Assembly (NCBI RefSeq): GCF_003966655.1
Contig: NZ_AP018795.1
Span: 1,330,001 to 1,394,000, forward strand
From: Acidithiobacillus ferridurans
Lineage (GTDB): Bacteria; Pseudomonadota; Gammaproteobacteria; Acidithiobacillales; Acidithiobacillaceae
DNA length: 64,000 bases
Direction: 5' to 3'
Shown: one piece after another, positions 53,605 through 62,243 of the stretch
Layout of the letters: each line of letters starts with the position of its first letter
Position numbering within the stretch: the stretch's first letter is position 1
Notes under the pieces: model-generated
Databases searched by the model: none
What the model was told of the DNA's origin: nothing
The model's input: only the letters and a program-made list of their open reading frames with translations
Made by a program: the position numbers and the translations under genes

Positions 53605-55488
53605 TTACTTGCTGGGCGTAGACACCCAAATAAAGGGGTCTTTTGCTTCCGCCGCGTAGTTATCGTTCGGGCCCACAACCTCTGGCTCCGTTCCTGCTGG
53701 ATATGGCACATACGGTGTTGGCGATTTTATTTGCCATTCCAGGCCGTTGCTGCCCCAAGGGTTAGCTTCGGCCTTTGGCCCATAGCGCCAACTGTATAAA
53801 AGATTGGCCAGCGGAATGAGAAACCCTGCGCCCAAGAAAAAGGATGAAATAGACATAAACAGGTTGATGTCATGCAGGTAAGGAAGATATATCGCAATTC
53901 TCCTGTTCATTCCATCGAGTCCAGCTATAAACATGGGAAAGAACGTACAATTGAAGAATACGAAAAACCACCATGCGTGAAACTTTCCCCAAAATTCATT
54001 GATCTTCCGTCCAGTAACCTTGGGAAACCACCAGTATAGCGCGGCAATCCAGGTAAAGATCACTCCACCAAGCATCGTATAATGGAAATGCGCAATAACC
54101 CAGTAGGTGTTGTGCAGCTGAAGGTCGGCGGGAACGTCGGCATTGAATATGCCCGTCAGCCCACCGATCAGGAAGTTCATCATCGCCATCAATACGAGCA
54201 ATACCGCAGCATTAATTCTTAAACGACCACCCCATATCGTTCCGATGGCGGACAAATAAATGAACCCTGTCGGAATGGATACAGTTTCCGTTATGGTCAT
54301 GAATATGGGCATACGCGCGTCACTCACCGCAGTGAAGTAGTGATGGACACCCAACATTGCACCCAACATGGAAACGCCAACCAGTCCGGCGATGGCCCAA
54401 CCCCTAGCAAACAACGGCCGCTTGGCCGCGGCAGGAAGAATCTCCAGCCATATGGCAAAAGCGGGCAGAATGAAAACGTAGACCTCTGGATGGAACAAAA
54501 ACCAGAACTGATCGAGATACGCTAACGGGTGGCCGGTGGGACCGGTATAAAAATGCGATCCGGCGATCATGTCGGATAAGTCCATGAGCGCGCCGGTATA
54601 GGTTGCTGGCGACTCTACGACGAGAATGGTGGCTGCCGCAAATAAACCCCACACAAAAATCGGAACGCGACCCAAGCTCATGCCCTTGGCGCGCATGTAC
54701 ACCATGGTTCCGGCGATATTGATGGCTCCAAGTAGCGACGCAACAAGAATGGTGGCGGCACCGAGGACATACCACACAATACCGCTACCACTGTTTTGCG
54801 CCAACGGCGGATATCCCCACCATCCCGTCTGAAACCCACCAATCGTAGGACTCATAAAAACAGCGAAGGTCGCCGGTGGCAAAAGCCACCAACTCAGGCC
54901 AAGAAGTTTTGGGAATACTACATTTCTCGTGCCAAGCATCAACGGGATAAGATAGTAGCCAACACCGCCGACGATGGCAGAGGCCACCACACCCAACAAC
55001 ATCATCAATCCATGAATACCGAACGTTTGGTTGTACTGGATTTCTGACAGCCACCAACTGGTGGAGTCTGGCGTCAACAGTTCAATGCGGATCGCCATGG
55101 CGGCCATGCCGGCAAAGAAGAACGTTAGTATATTTAAGATTACGTAGCGTACGGCTGTGGATTTTGAATCGGGACCAAAGCGAAAATAACGTTCGATACC
55201 CGTGTAAGTTGGAGCTTCTTTTCCTCCAAATGCGCGTCGTATCCATCCCTCCCATACACCGCTGCCCATCAGCCAGCAGACCAAGCCGGCCACATAACCC
55301 ACTGTCGCGGGTAAAGGGTTTACGATTACCGTGTGGAGCAATAAAGCAGTGATCCATGCCGCAGCAAAATAGCCGGTTAGTCCCCAAAGCGTCGCACGGA
55401 ACAGCGGAAACAGCATGCTAGCCGCAAATGGGGTCTTGTCCACTCCCGTATTGTTCAACGCATTTTCCTGAATTTCGTTAGTTGCCAT
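53605..55488 (-). CDS. coxA: Cytochrome c oxidase subunit I (CoxA, aa3 type)
   Basis: 627-residue catalytic subunit bearing haem a and the haem a3-CuB site. Helix VI motif FHPEVYVFILPAF (HPEVY with the crosslinked Tyr), CuB His pair HHYFTA, haem ligands in VIAHFHYTMLGG, and FGIHGLMMLLGV with low-spin haem His. Terminal oxidase for Fe(II) respiration. AAGGAG precedes the ATG. Confidence 0.95.
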   Translation of the reverse strand: MATNEIQENALNNTGVDKTPFAASMLFPLFRATLWGLTGYFAAAWITALLLHTVIVNPLPATVGYVAGLVCWLMGSGVWEGWIRRAFGGKEAPTYTGIERYFRFGPDSKSTAVRYVILNILTFFFAGMAAMAIRIELLTPDSTSWWLSEIQYNQTFGIHGLMMLLGVVASAIVGGVGYYLIPLMLGTRNVVFPKLLGLSWWLLPPATFAVFMSPTIGGFQTGWWGYPPLAQNSGSGIVWYVLGAATILVASLLGAINIAGTMVYMRAKGMSLGRVPIFVWGLFAAATILVVESPATYTGALMDLSDMIAGSHFYTGPTGHPLAYLDQFWFLFHPEVYVFILPAFAIWLEILPAAAKRPLFARGWAIAGLVGVSMLGAMLGVHHYFTAVSDARMPIFMTITETVSIPTGFIYLSAIGTIWGGRLRINAAVLLVLMAMMNFLIGGLTGIFNADVPADLQLHNTYWVIAHFHYTMLGGVIFTWIAALYWWFPKVTGRKINEFWGKFHAWWFFVFFNCTFFPMFIAGLDGMNRRIAIYLPYLHDINLFMSISSFFLGAGFLIPLANLLYSWRYGPKAEANPWGSNGLEWQIKSPTPYVPYPAGTEPEVVGPNDNYAAEAKDPFIWVSTPSK

Positions 55489-55544
55489 TACTTACTCCTT
55501 AGTACATTTAACGTTGGGTGCTGGCAAGCCTTCCGTTGGCTTTA

Positions 55545-56309
55545 CTAGAAGCTATTGTTTGCCACCCAAGCCTTGAAGTCCGCTGGCGTTACCACTTTCA
55601 CCGGAGCGCGCATCAACGGATGTCCGTTGCCACAAATCAAGGAACACTGTACACGCAGCATGGGGTTTGTAGCGGTTGTCCCCAACATGGTGGGTGTAAT
55701 AAACAAGTGCCGCACTTCATTGGGGATCACATCTTTTTTCTCACCCCAGGCAGGCACCCAAAAATCGTGCATGACATCCTTTGTCCGCAGAACGAAGTCT
55801 ATGGTGCGGCCCTCGGGAACCACCAGTTGTGACACATCCGTTACGCCCTGCTTAGGATAAGAGAACGTCCACTTCCACTGTTGCGCGGTAACATCGATCA
55901 CCAATGGGTTCTTCGTATCTAACTGGATACCCCAAAGTTGTTCCAGACCCACCATACCCGGATAAATGGTATTTGCCAGGTTGATGCCTATGGCCAAAAC
56001 CAGCCAGGTCACCACGAAAGGCGCCCAGGTCCGTTTTTGATAAGCCGGCGCCGCGGTGTCTGACATGGACGATGCGCGGAAACGAAATGCGCTATATACA
56101 ATCGCACCGCCGACCAGCACATAGATGACTACGGCCTGCCACAACAGGTATGTGGTGGCATCTGCGGTAATATGCGCCTGAATACTCCCCAAAATTGGCC
56201 AGTTACCGATACCCCAGGCCATCAGCGTTTCGAAAATCGCCAGGCCAATAATCCAGACCACCACCAAGCCGCGGAAAGCTTTCCATAAGTTTTCTTTTGC
56301 TGCGTTCAT
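55545..56309 (-). CDS. coxB: Cytochrome c oxidase subunit II (CoxB)
   Basis: 254 residues: two N-terminal helices, then a periplasmic cupredoxin domain with the binuclear CuA site. Ligands visible are His181 (VMHDFWVP), Cys222, Cys226 and His230 (CSLICGNGH), and Met233. The usual Glu of CSExCG is Leu224, so the canonical backbone/Mg-site residue is missing. GGAGGGCAT precedes the ATG. Electrons likely come from Cyc1 with help of AcoP. Confidence 0.92.
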   Translation of the reverse strand: MNAAKENLWKAFRGLVVVWIIGLAIFETLMAWGIGNWPILGSIQAHITADATTYLLWQAVVIYVLVGGAIVYSAFRFRASSMSDTAAPAYQKRTWAPFVVTWLVLAIGINLANTIYPGMVGLEQLWGIQLDTKNPLVIDVTAQQWKWTFSYPKQGVTDVSQLVVPEGRTIDFVLRTKDVMHDFWVPAWGEKKDVIPNEVRHLFITPTMLGTTATNPMLRVQCSLICGNGHPLMRAPVKVVTPADFKAWVANNSF

Positions 56310-56323
56310 ATGCCCTCCCTAAA

Positions 56324-56875
56324 TTAGCTTCCCTGAGCAGGTAGTATGTCAAGAATACCATGCATCCCATTCATGAAGTGTTGACCCGTCTGCAGAAAAC
56401 ACCCATATTCCCATTTTCCGGGCTTATTGGGCACCACAAAACTGAAGGTGTACTTTTGTCCACCGTTGAGGCTGACGGAAAACGCCGGTACTGGCCCTGT
56501 CTGTCCCCCGCTGGTAATCGGCACACCATCAAAGAAGTTATCTTTCCATCCCACGGCGATAGCCTGTGATTTTGGAAAGCCATTGTCCCGGGATACCAGC
56601 GTTCTGCCGATGGAGAACTGATGCGCAATCGGGGGCGCTGATTGCGATCGGTTATCAATCGTCAACTCCACTTTTTCCCCGACATGCCAGGTCATGCGAT
56701 CCGGTTTATAATAATAGTTGAACTCATCGATCGTATAATGATGTACCCCATTAATGACCTGCCCGGAAGGATTGGGCAGGGCTACCGCTTTTTCCCACTC
56801 CAGGGCACCTATAATTACCCCCGCGCATATCACGGCGGATACAAGCACCGTAGTCATACCTTTTTTTGCTGCCAT
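56324..56875 (-). CDS. acoP: AcoP, cupredoxin partner of the aa3 oxidase
   Basis: Membrane-anchored cupredoxin, 183 residues: one N-terminal helix (TTVLVSAVICAGVIIGALEW) and a cupredoxin domain with His in AHQFSIG, then Cys, His and Met in YGCFLQTGQHFMNGMHG. It was first described as the unnamed ORF between cyc1 and coxB; later shown to bind copper and associate with the oxidase. Start ATG 56875 with GGAGG upstream. Confidence 0.9.
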   Translation of the reverse strand: MAAKKGMTTVLVSAVICAGVIIGALEWEKAVALPNPSGQVINGVHHYTIDEFNYYYKPDRMTWHVGEKVELTIDNRSQSAPPIAHQFSIGRTLVSRDNGFPKSQAIAVGWKDNFFDGVPITSGGQTGPVPAFSVSLNGGQKYTFSFVVPNKPGKWEYGCFLQTGQHFMNGMHGILDILPAQGS

Positions 56876-56985
56876 ACCTCTACCTCCTTTGAGAAGCACA
56901 TAAACCTGACGGTGCAAATGCCTGGCAGACCCATTTTTATAAACTTCAGCCTGCCAGGAAAACTTCTATTGACCAATTACAACGC

Positions 56986-57678
56986 TTACAGCGATGAAAG
57001 ATAAGCCGCCACATCCTTCATCTGCGCCACGGTGATATTCTTCGCAATCTGGTTCATCAGGGTATTTACCCGTGTGCCGTTGTGGAAGTAGGTCAACTGC
57101 TGAATGATGTAGCCGTAACGCTGGCCCGCCAGCCGGGGGAACGGGCCCGCCCCTTGGCCATCCGATCCGTGGCATTCCATACAGGCAGGGATTTGTTCGT
57201 TGGTAACCCCTTGGTTGAATATGGCCTTTCCTTCTTTCGCACCGGCATGCTTGATGCCGCTGCTTTGCATCGGCGGCTTCTGGGCGTTGAAGTAATCTGC
57301 CAGCGCCGTGATTTTCGCACTGTCCAGCGCTTGCGCCACGGGCCACATGTAGATCTCGCCATTCTGATCCGCACGCGAGTGATCCTTATACGCTTTCAAC
57401 TGCGCTTCCATATAACTCTTATGCTGTCCGGCCAGGCGGGGGACGATCGGATAGAGCGTGTCACGGCCCGTCATCCCGTGGCATACCATGCAATCACTGG
57501 AGACGCGGTATGGTGCCGGCGCGTCGGCGCTGCCGACTGCAGCACTCGCCTGCCCGGCCACCAGCAAGAGTGCGCTGAACAGAAGGAAGGTTCTCGACTG
57601 ATACATCTTGCTATGTTGATAGGTCATCGTGTCGTTCTCTTTATTGCGCAACCGGTCTTGGCTTAAGTATGTCGTCAT
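56986..57678 (-). CDS. cyc1: Dihaem cytochrome c4 Cyc1 (c-552)
   Basis: 230 residues with two CxxCH haem motifs, CMVCHG and CMECHG, and the LAGQ segments of c4 proteins. It takes electrons from rusticyanin and delivers them to the aa3 oxidase. The published 230-residue start (ATG 57678) is used; ATG 57627 gives a shorter, more usual signal peptide. Homologous to CycA1 of the petI operon. Confidence 0.94.
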   Translation of the reverse strand: MTTYLSQDRLRNKENDTMTYQHSKMYQSRTFLLFSALLLVAGQASAAVGSADAPAPYRVSSDCMVCHGMTGRDTLYPIVPRLAGQHKSYMEAQLKAYKDHSRADQNGEIYMWPVAQALDSAKITALADYFNAQKPPMQSSGIKHAGAKEGKAIFNQGVTNEQIPACMECHGSDGQGAGPFPRLAGQRYGYIIQQLTYFHNGTRVNTLMNQIAKNITVAQMKDVAAYLSSL

Positions 57679-57689
57679 GGCATCGGCTC

Positions 57690-59156
57690 CTAGTATGATA
57701 TCCAGGCCAGCAGTTCAAGGGTGTTATACGCAGACGCCCCATATCCAAGGTTGTTGGACGACGCCGAACCAACGCCATTGAACTTGTTGTATACGACATA
57801 TCGCAAGGAGAAGCGGGTATTCCACCACGGCAGATAGGAAGCCTCTATCCATTCATTGCTGGTATCTGGAGAACCACTATTAGTGTATGTGGTAGTGTAG
57901 AGACCGGGGTTAGCGGACCCCCACACATTCCGGTATCCGCCCTGAATGCCGTAGTGGTCATGATACCAGTAGGTGGCGTTAACATTGAAGAAATTTAAGT
58001 TACCGGAGGAGTTCGAAGATATGATATTCCCCGCTCCAAATTGCTGCTGCTCGTTTACCCATGCGGCACGGATCGTCACGTTATTGTTGTCGTTGGTATC
58101 AAGCCATTGGAGCTGAGTATCTAAATCATAATCATCGAAGGTATCAATGGGGCCGCCTGCTTTGCTGATATTATTGAGAGGATTATTTAGGGTGTTATCG
58201 TACACGCTGGACCACATGCCAAAGGTGCCGACCTCCCAGTTCCAGTCACCCCAATCGTGCTGATAGGCAAGACGAACATAAGGAGCGCCCCCTGAAAGCC
58301 TGCCCTGGGGGCCAGCTGCAGTAAAACCGCCAACCGGGTTGACTTGGGTTCCTTGACCGTTGGTATAGACATCGGCGTCTGCGTACAGCCAGTTTGCCCG
58401 GTTTGGCCCAAAAATATCCGCCCCATAGACACCAACACCCGCTAATGGGTAACCCGCGCCCGCTGAACTTTCAATGAATGGCTGAGGTACGTGGCCCCAA
58501 GACGAATAATCCGAGGAGAAAAATGGTGCCTGCCAATCAGGTGTGGTATTCCACAAGTCCATAGCAGTCGGGGTATTGTTGACGTCTACGCCCGTAACCA
58601 AAAGATTGTTGGTGCCCAACTTCCATGGATGGGCCCAGACAATGCTGGAGTCGTCAAAACTAAATCCTCCGCCGCCGGTACCACTGCCGCCGCCCGAGTA
58701 GGTGATATGCAGAAACGAGCCGATATGCGGAGTGATTTCACCGGCATAGAACAAGCTCACCTGTTGTGGAAACTGAACATTATTGTTGGGAGAAGCATTC
58801 GCATTAGAGTTACCAGAACCAAACACCGCCTGCCCGCCACCAACATTGGTCGCCGAGGCCTGCAGGAAGATAGAAAATTGTGACACGCGGGATATGAGCA
58901 GACCGACGCTGTTCCCGAACTTGGCTTGGAGCTTCTGCTGCCGTTGCAGGTTTGTGGTCGTGAACCCGAGCAATTTGAACATTCTGCCCATGGGCGTCAA
59001 CTGCGGGTAGGATGTGTGACAGGCGGCGCACGACCAACCGGTCTGGCGCGCAAAGGATGGCAGTGCCCAGGCACTGGAAGATAACGCCATTCCACCAACT
59101 GCTGCTAATGCTACGATCAACCTTTTCTTTTTAAAACCAACGGACGATGACACCAT
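57690..59156 (-). CDS. cyc2: Outer-membrane cytochrome c Cyc2 (fused cytochrome-porin)
   Basis: Entry point of electrons from Fe(II) at the cell surface. 488 residues from ATG 59156 (GGAGGGGGTT immediately upstream): signal peptide to about residue 31, haem motif Cys43-Cys46-His47 (CAACHT) in a short cytochrome plug, then a beta-barrel of about 400 residues. Single haem, as expected of Cyc2. First gene of the rus operon. Outer-membrane barrel C-terminus (LLAWISY). Confidence 0.95.
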   Translation of the reverse strand: MVSSSVGFKKKRLIVALAAVGGMALSSSAWALPSFARQTGWSCAACHTSYPQLTPMGRMFKLLGFTTTNLQRQQKLQAKFGNSVGLLISRVSQFSIFLQASATNVGGGQAVFGSGNSNANASPNNNVQFPQQVSLFYAGEITPHIGSFLHITYSGGGSGTGGGGFSFDDSSIVWAHPWKLGTNNLLVTGVDVNNTPTAMDLWNTTPDWQAPFFSSDYSSWGHVPQPFIESSAGAGYPLAGVGVYGADIFGPNRANWLYADADVYTNGQGTQVNPVGGFTAAGPQGRLSGGAPYVRLAYQHDWGDWNWEVGTFGMWSSVYDNTLNNPLNNISKAGGPIDTFDDYDLDTQLQWLDTNDNNNVTIRAAWVNEQQQFGAGNIISSNSSGNLNFFNVNATYWYHDHYGIQGGYRNVWGSANPGLYTTTYTNSGSPDTSNEWIEASYLPWWNTRFSLRYVVYNKFNGVGSASSNNLGYGASAYNTLELLAWISY

Positions 59157-60119
59157 AACCCCCTCCATAGCGGTATGCGCTTTCAGGCATATTAGATAAA
59201 CAAAATACGCTCATGCGCCCGGTCTTCCTGCCAGGCTGGTAACACCAAACCACAACAACGCGATGCCAATTAGCCTCGACCTTTAACCAATGTTGTTGCG
59301 TTGTTAACAATACCCACACGTTCTATTTAATACAAACCGCGATGCTTTGCAACATCTTTTTATGCGCTCATTAAAATGCATGGCTACCTCATCCATGCAT
59401 CTCGCGATCGCCTCGATGGTCATAACTATAATGCTTTTATAATCAATATTTTGCGCATAGTTGCCAGAATATCGATCCAGTAAAATGCAATAAAGTAAAT
59501 AACGAACATAAGAAAAGAATTATGTGCTAACGTTATTTTATCATGTTAACCATGCCGTTTAATTATAGGCCGTGATCACTAGAGGTCCAAAAATCGACAT
59601 GCCAAGATCTCACCAAGCCAGGCACCCTCAGCACGAAGGTGATGGAAGGGGTATCTAAAGACGGGGGCATCCACTCTGAAGTGCTGCGCCCCAATCAAGA
59701 AGTAGGGGGTATGCTAGCGTCGGGCCGTAGTCTGAAACTGACTGCGCCGATAGATACGGTTGGTTGCAAACCTTGGTGCGTATCTTTGAATGCCCATGTG
59801 GTTTGAGTTCGTGGAATCGGATCTGACTTGCTGAGTACAGTCAAAGATATTGATGGTTTTGGATGCGCTGACGGTCACGTAGCGTGGGGGGCAAGGGGTA
59901 AACCCCCTCAAAGAGCTTGAACAAACGCACCCGTTGGGCGAGTGTCACTTTCCAACCAAGAAAGGACCCCGCCAGTGGGCTATAACCTTCTGCATGCTCC
60001 AAAAATACTTCAGTTTCCACTGAAGTCAAGCCGCTCCCGCTTTATCCGGTCGCGGAACTTTCGTTCTATGCTTCATGTAGAGGTCAGCAGTCAGATGTTA
60101 TATAACCTATTATTTGTCA
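59157..60119. other. Promoter region of the rus operon and adjacent gene-poor DNA
   Basis: Must contain the cyc2 promoters on the minus strand; no unambiguous -35/-10 was picked out. Inverted arms AACAACGC (59254-59261) and GCGTTGTT (59298-59305) lie about 100-150 bases before the cyc2 start. The part 59580-60060 is less AT-rich, with 62-65-codon minus-strand frames in neighbouring phases that look like decayed coding sequence but could not be identified. Confidence 0.4.
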
Positions 60120-60548
60120 TTACTTAATTACGTCAATTTTCTTGCCTTGGGATAGAGAAGTTAAATAGCTGACGAGCGCTACCATTTTCTTGCTGTCATA
60201 AGGCAGCGCTTTACCCAGAAGCGCGTTTTTGATACATGAGTTAACTTGCATGTCAAGGGTAATCACCCGACCAGCCCGCTTGTTATAATGGGGAAAGGTA
60301 GCCGCGGCGCCGATGAGGCTGGGTATGGATTTACCGTTTGGTAACATTCCTTCGCTACGTCCACCTCCACGATGACAGGTCATACAGGAATTACCGCGAC
60401 TCCCCAGGGATGTTGAGGCAAAAAGCGTTGAGCCATACTTGATAGCGTTTTGCATTGCGCTTGTCGATGTTTCCGCCGAGGCGGTTACACACCAGAGCAA
60501 GGCGGATGTCGACAACAGGCTTACGATAAAACGTATTTTATACCCCAT
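60120..60548 (-). CDS. Monohaem c-type cytochrome
   Basis: 142 residues. Signal peptide (about residues 1-25), haem motif Cys55-Cys58-His59 (CMTCHR), and GAAATFPHYNKRAGRVITLDMQVNSC, which resembles the domain found in SoxX and thiosulfate dehydrogenases. ATG 60548 with GGAGG upstream. Upstream of the cyc2 promoter on the same strand. Possibly a sulfur-oxidation electron carrier rather than part of iron oxidation (inference). Confidence 0.75.
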   Translation of the reverse strand: MGYKIRFIVSLLSTSALLWCVTASAETSTSAMQNAIKYGSTLFASTSLGSRGNSCMTCHRGGGRSEGMLPNGKSIPSLIGAAATFPHYNKRAGRVITLDMQVNSCIKNALLGKALPYDSKKMVALVSYLTSLSQGKKIDVIK

Positions 60549-60815
60549 GAGTAAAACCTCCTTTTCAATTGGCAACCAACCGGTCTGGCTTTTGTCAGAT
60601 AGTTACCGTCCCCATAATTTGACGGGGGCTCATTACCTACATTGGCGCGAAGCCTGACGCCAGCAGGGTGGAAGGCTCTTAGCAGTAAAAGTCCATGCTT
60701 CGGTATCCGGAGAACAAGCGCGCCGTCAACTTTTGAGAGTATAGACAACATTCGTCGTTGACGTGAGACCGGCAATATGGCGCCACCGAAGGGCGGCGTG
60801 TACCGCGCTTACTGA

Positions 60816-62222
60816 TCACTCCTCCCCCTCATCCCCATCCTCGCCCGCCCGCCGCTCGCCCTTCAGGGCGATACTCAGGTTCTTCAGCTTGCGATAGAGA
60901 TGCGTGCGCTCCAGCCCCACCACTTCCGCCGTCCGCGCGATATTCCACTCGTTACGCGCCAGATGATACTCCAGGAAGGCGCGCTCGAAGCGCTCCCGCG
61001 CGCGCTTCAGCGTACCGCCGAAATCTTCCCCGTCGAAATTGCTGTTGGCGAGGACGAGCCGATTATCCAGTCCCAGAGCACCCTCCACCTCTTCCGCGCT
61101 GATCTCCGGGCCTTCCGCCAGAATCAGCAGGCGTTCCACCAGGTTCTGCAATTCCCGGATATTGCCCGGCCACGGATAATGCCGCAGCACCTCCAGGGTT
61201 TCCGGAGCGAAACGGCGCGCCGCCAGACCATCGCGGGCGCCATAAAAGCGTACGAACTCTTCTATGAGCACCGGGATATCCACACTCCGCGCCGATAGCG
61301 GCGGCACCTTCAAGGGCAGGGCGCTGAGACGGTAGTAGAGATCGCTGCGAAATTGCCCGCTCTGCACCGCGTGCGCCAGATCCTGCGCGCTTCCGGCGAT
61401 AACACGCACATCCACGGGCACGGGCGTCGTCCCACCCACCCGGATGATGCGCCGCTCCTGCAGGGCCGAGAACAGGCGCGCCTGGGTTTCCAGATCCATA
61501 TCGGCAATTTCGTCGATGAAGAGCGTGCCGCCGTGGGCGACTTCCAGACGCCCGCGGGTCAGCTTGCCATGCTCCTCGCTGCCGAATAGTTCGACCGCCA
61601 CATTGGGACGGGCGATGGCGGCGGCACGTAGATCCACGAAAGGCCCCTGTGCCCGTCGACTTTGTCGGTGCAGATAACGCGCGGCCACTTCCTTGCCGCT
61701 GCCCGGCTCGCCCAGCAGCAACGCCCAGGAATCCACCGCCGCCACCCGCTGCAACTGCTCGCGGAACTGGCGGATGGCCGGACTGTCGCCGCTCGGTCGC
61801 TCCACCCAACCCGCCTGCGCACGCAGATCCCGGTTCTCGCGCTGCAAGCGGCTGGATTCCAGGGCATGACTGACGGTAAGCAGGGTCTTGTCCAGCGACA
61901 GCGGCTTTTCAATGAAGTCATAGGCACCGAGCTTGGTCGCCTGCACCGCCGTTTCGATGGTGGCGTGCCCGGACATCATCACCACCGGCTGCTCCAGACC
62001 CGCTTCGGCCCAGCGCCGCAAGAGGCTGACGCCGTCCTCACCCGGCATCCAGATATCGAGGAGGACGAGGTCCGCCATCTGATCACGCAGTAGCACTTCG
62101 GCGGCTTCCGCACTACCGGCGGTATGCACGCTGTAGCCTTCGTCCTCCAGAATTTCTGCCAGGGTCGCGCAGATATCGGGTTCGTCATCCACCACCAGAA
62201 TATTCAATCGTGCATCTTCCAT
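60816..62222 (-). CDS. ntrX: NtrX-like response regulator
   Basis: 468 residues: receiver with Asp56 (LLDIWMPG), AAA+ domain with Walker A GEPGSGKE and GGTLFIDEIAD, and C-terminal Fis-type HTH (IARTAEVVGLERTHLYRKLKNL). The sigma54-contact GAFTGA loop is not present; that place reads SEEHGKLTRGRLE. So it may not activate sigma54 promoters. 22 bases after ntrY. Confidence 0.85.
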   Translation of the reverse strand: MEDARLNILVVDDEPDICATLAEILEDEGYSVHTAGSAEAAEVLLRDQMADLVLLDIWMPGEDGVSLLRRWAEAGLEQPVVMMSGHATIETAVQATKLGAYDFIEKPLSLDKTLLTVSHALESSRLQRENRDLRAQAGWVERPSGDSPAIRQFREQLQRVAAVDSWALLLGEPGSGKEVAARYLHRQSRRAQGPFVDLRAAAIARPNVAVELFGSEEHGKLTRGRLEVAHGGTLFIDEIADMDLETQARLFSALQERRIIRVGGTTPVPVDVRVIAGSAQDLAHAVQSGQFRSDLYYRLSALPLKVPPLSARSVDIPVLIEEFVRFYGARDGLAARRFAPETLEVLRHYPWPGNIRELQNLVERLLILAEGPEISAEEVEGALGLDNRLVLANSNFDGEDFGGTLKRARERFERAFLEYHLARNEWNIARTAEVVGLERTHLYRKLKNLSIALKGERRAGEDGDEGEE

Positions 62223-62243
62223 GCCGCCTCCTGAACACCTGTC

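Noticed and set aside
59714-60029. Minus-strand frames in neighbouring phases that look like a frameshifted gene
   Set aside because: Could not be matched to any transposase or other family; kept only as possible gene debris.
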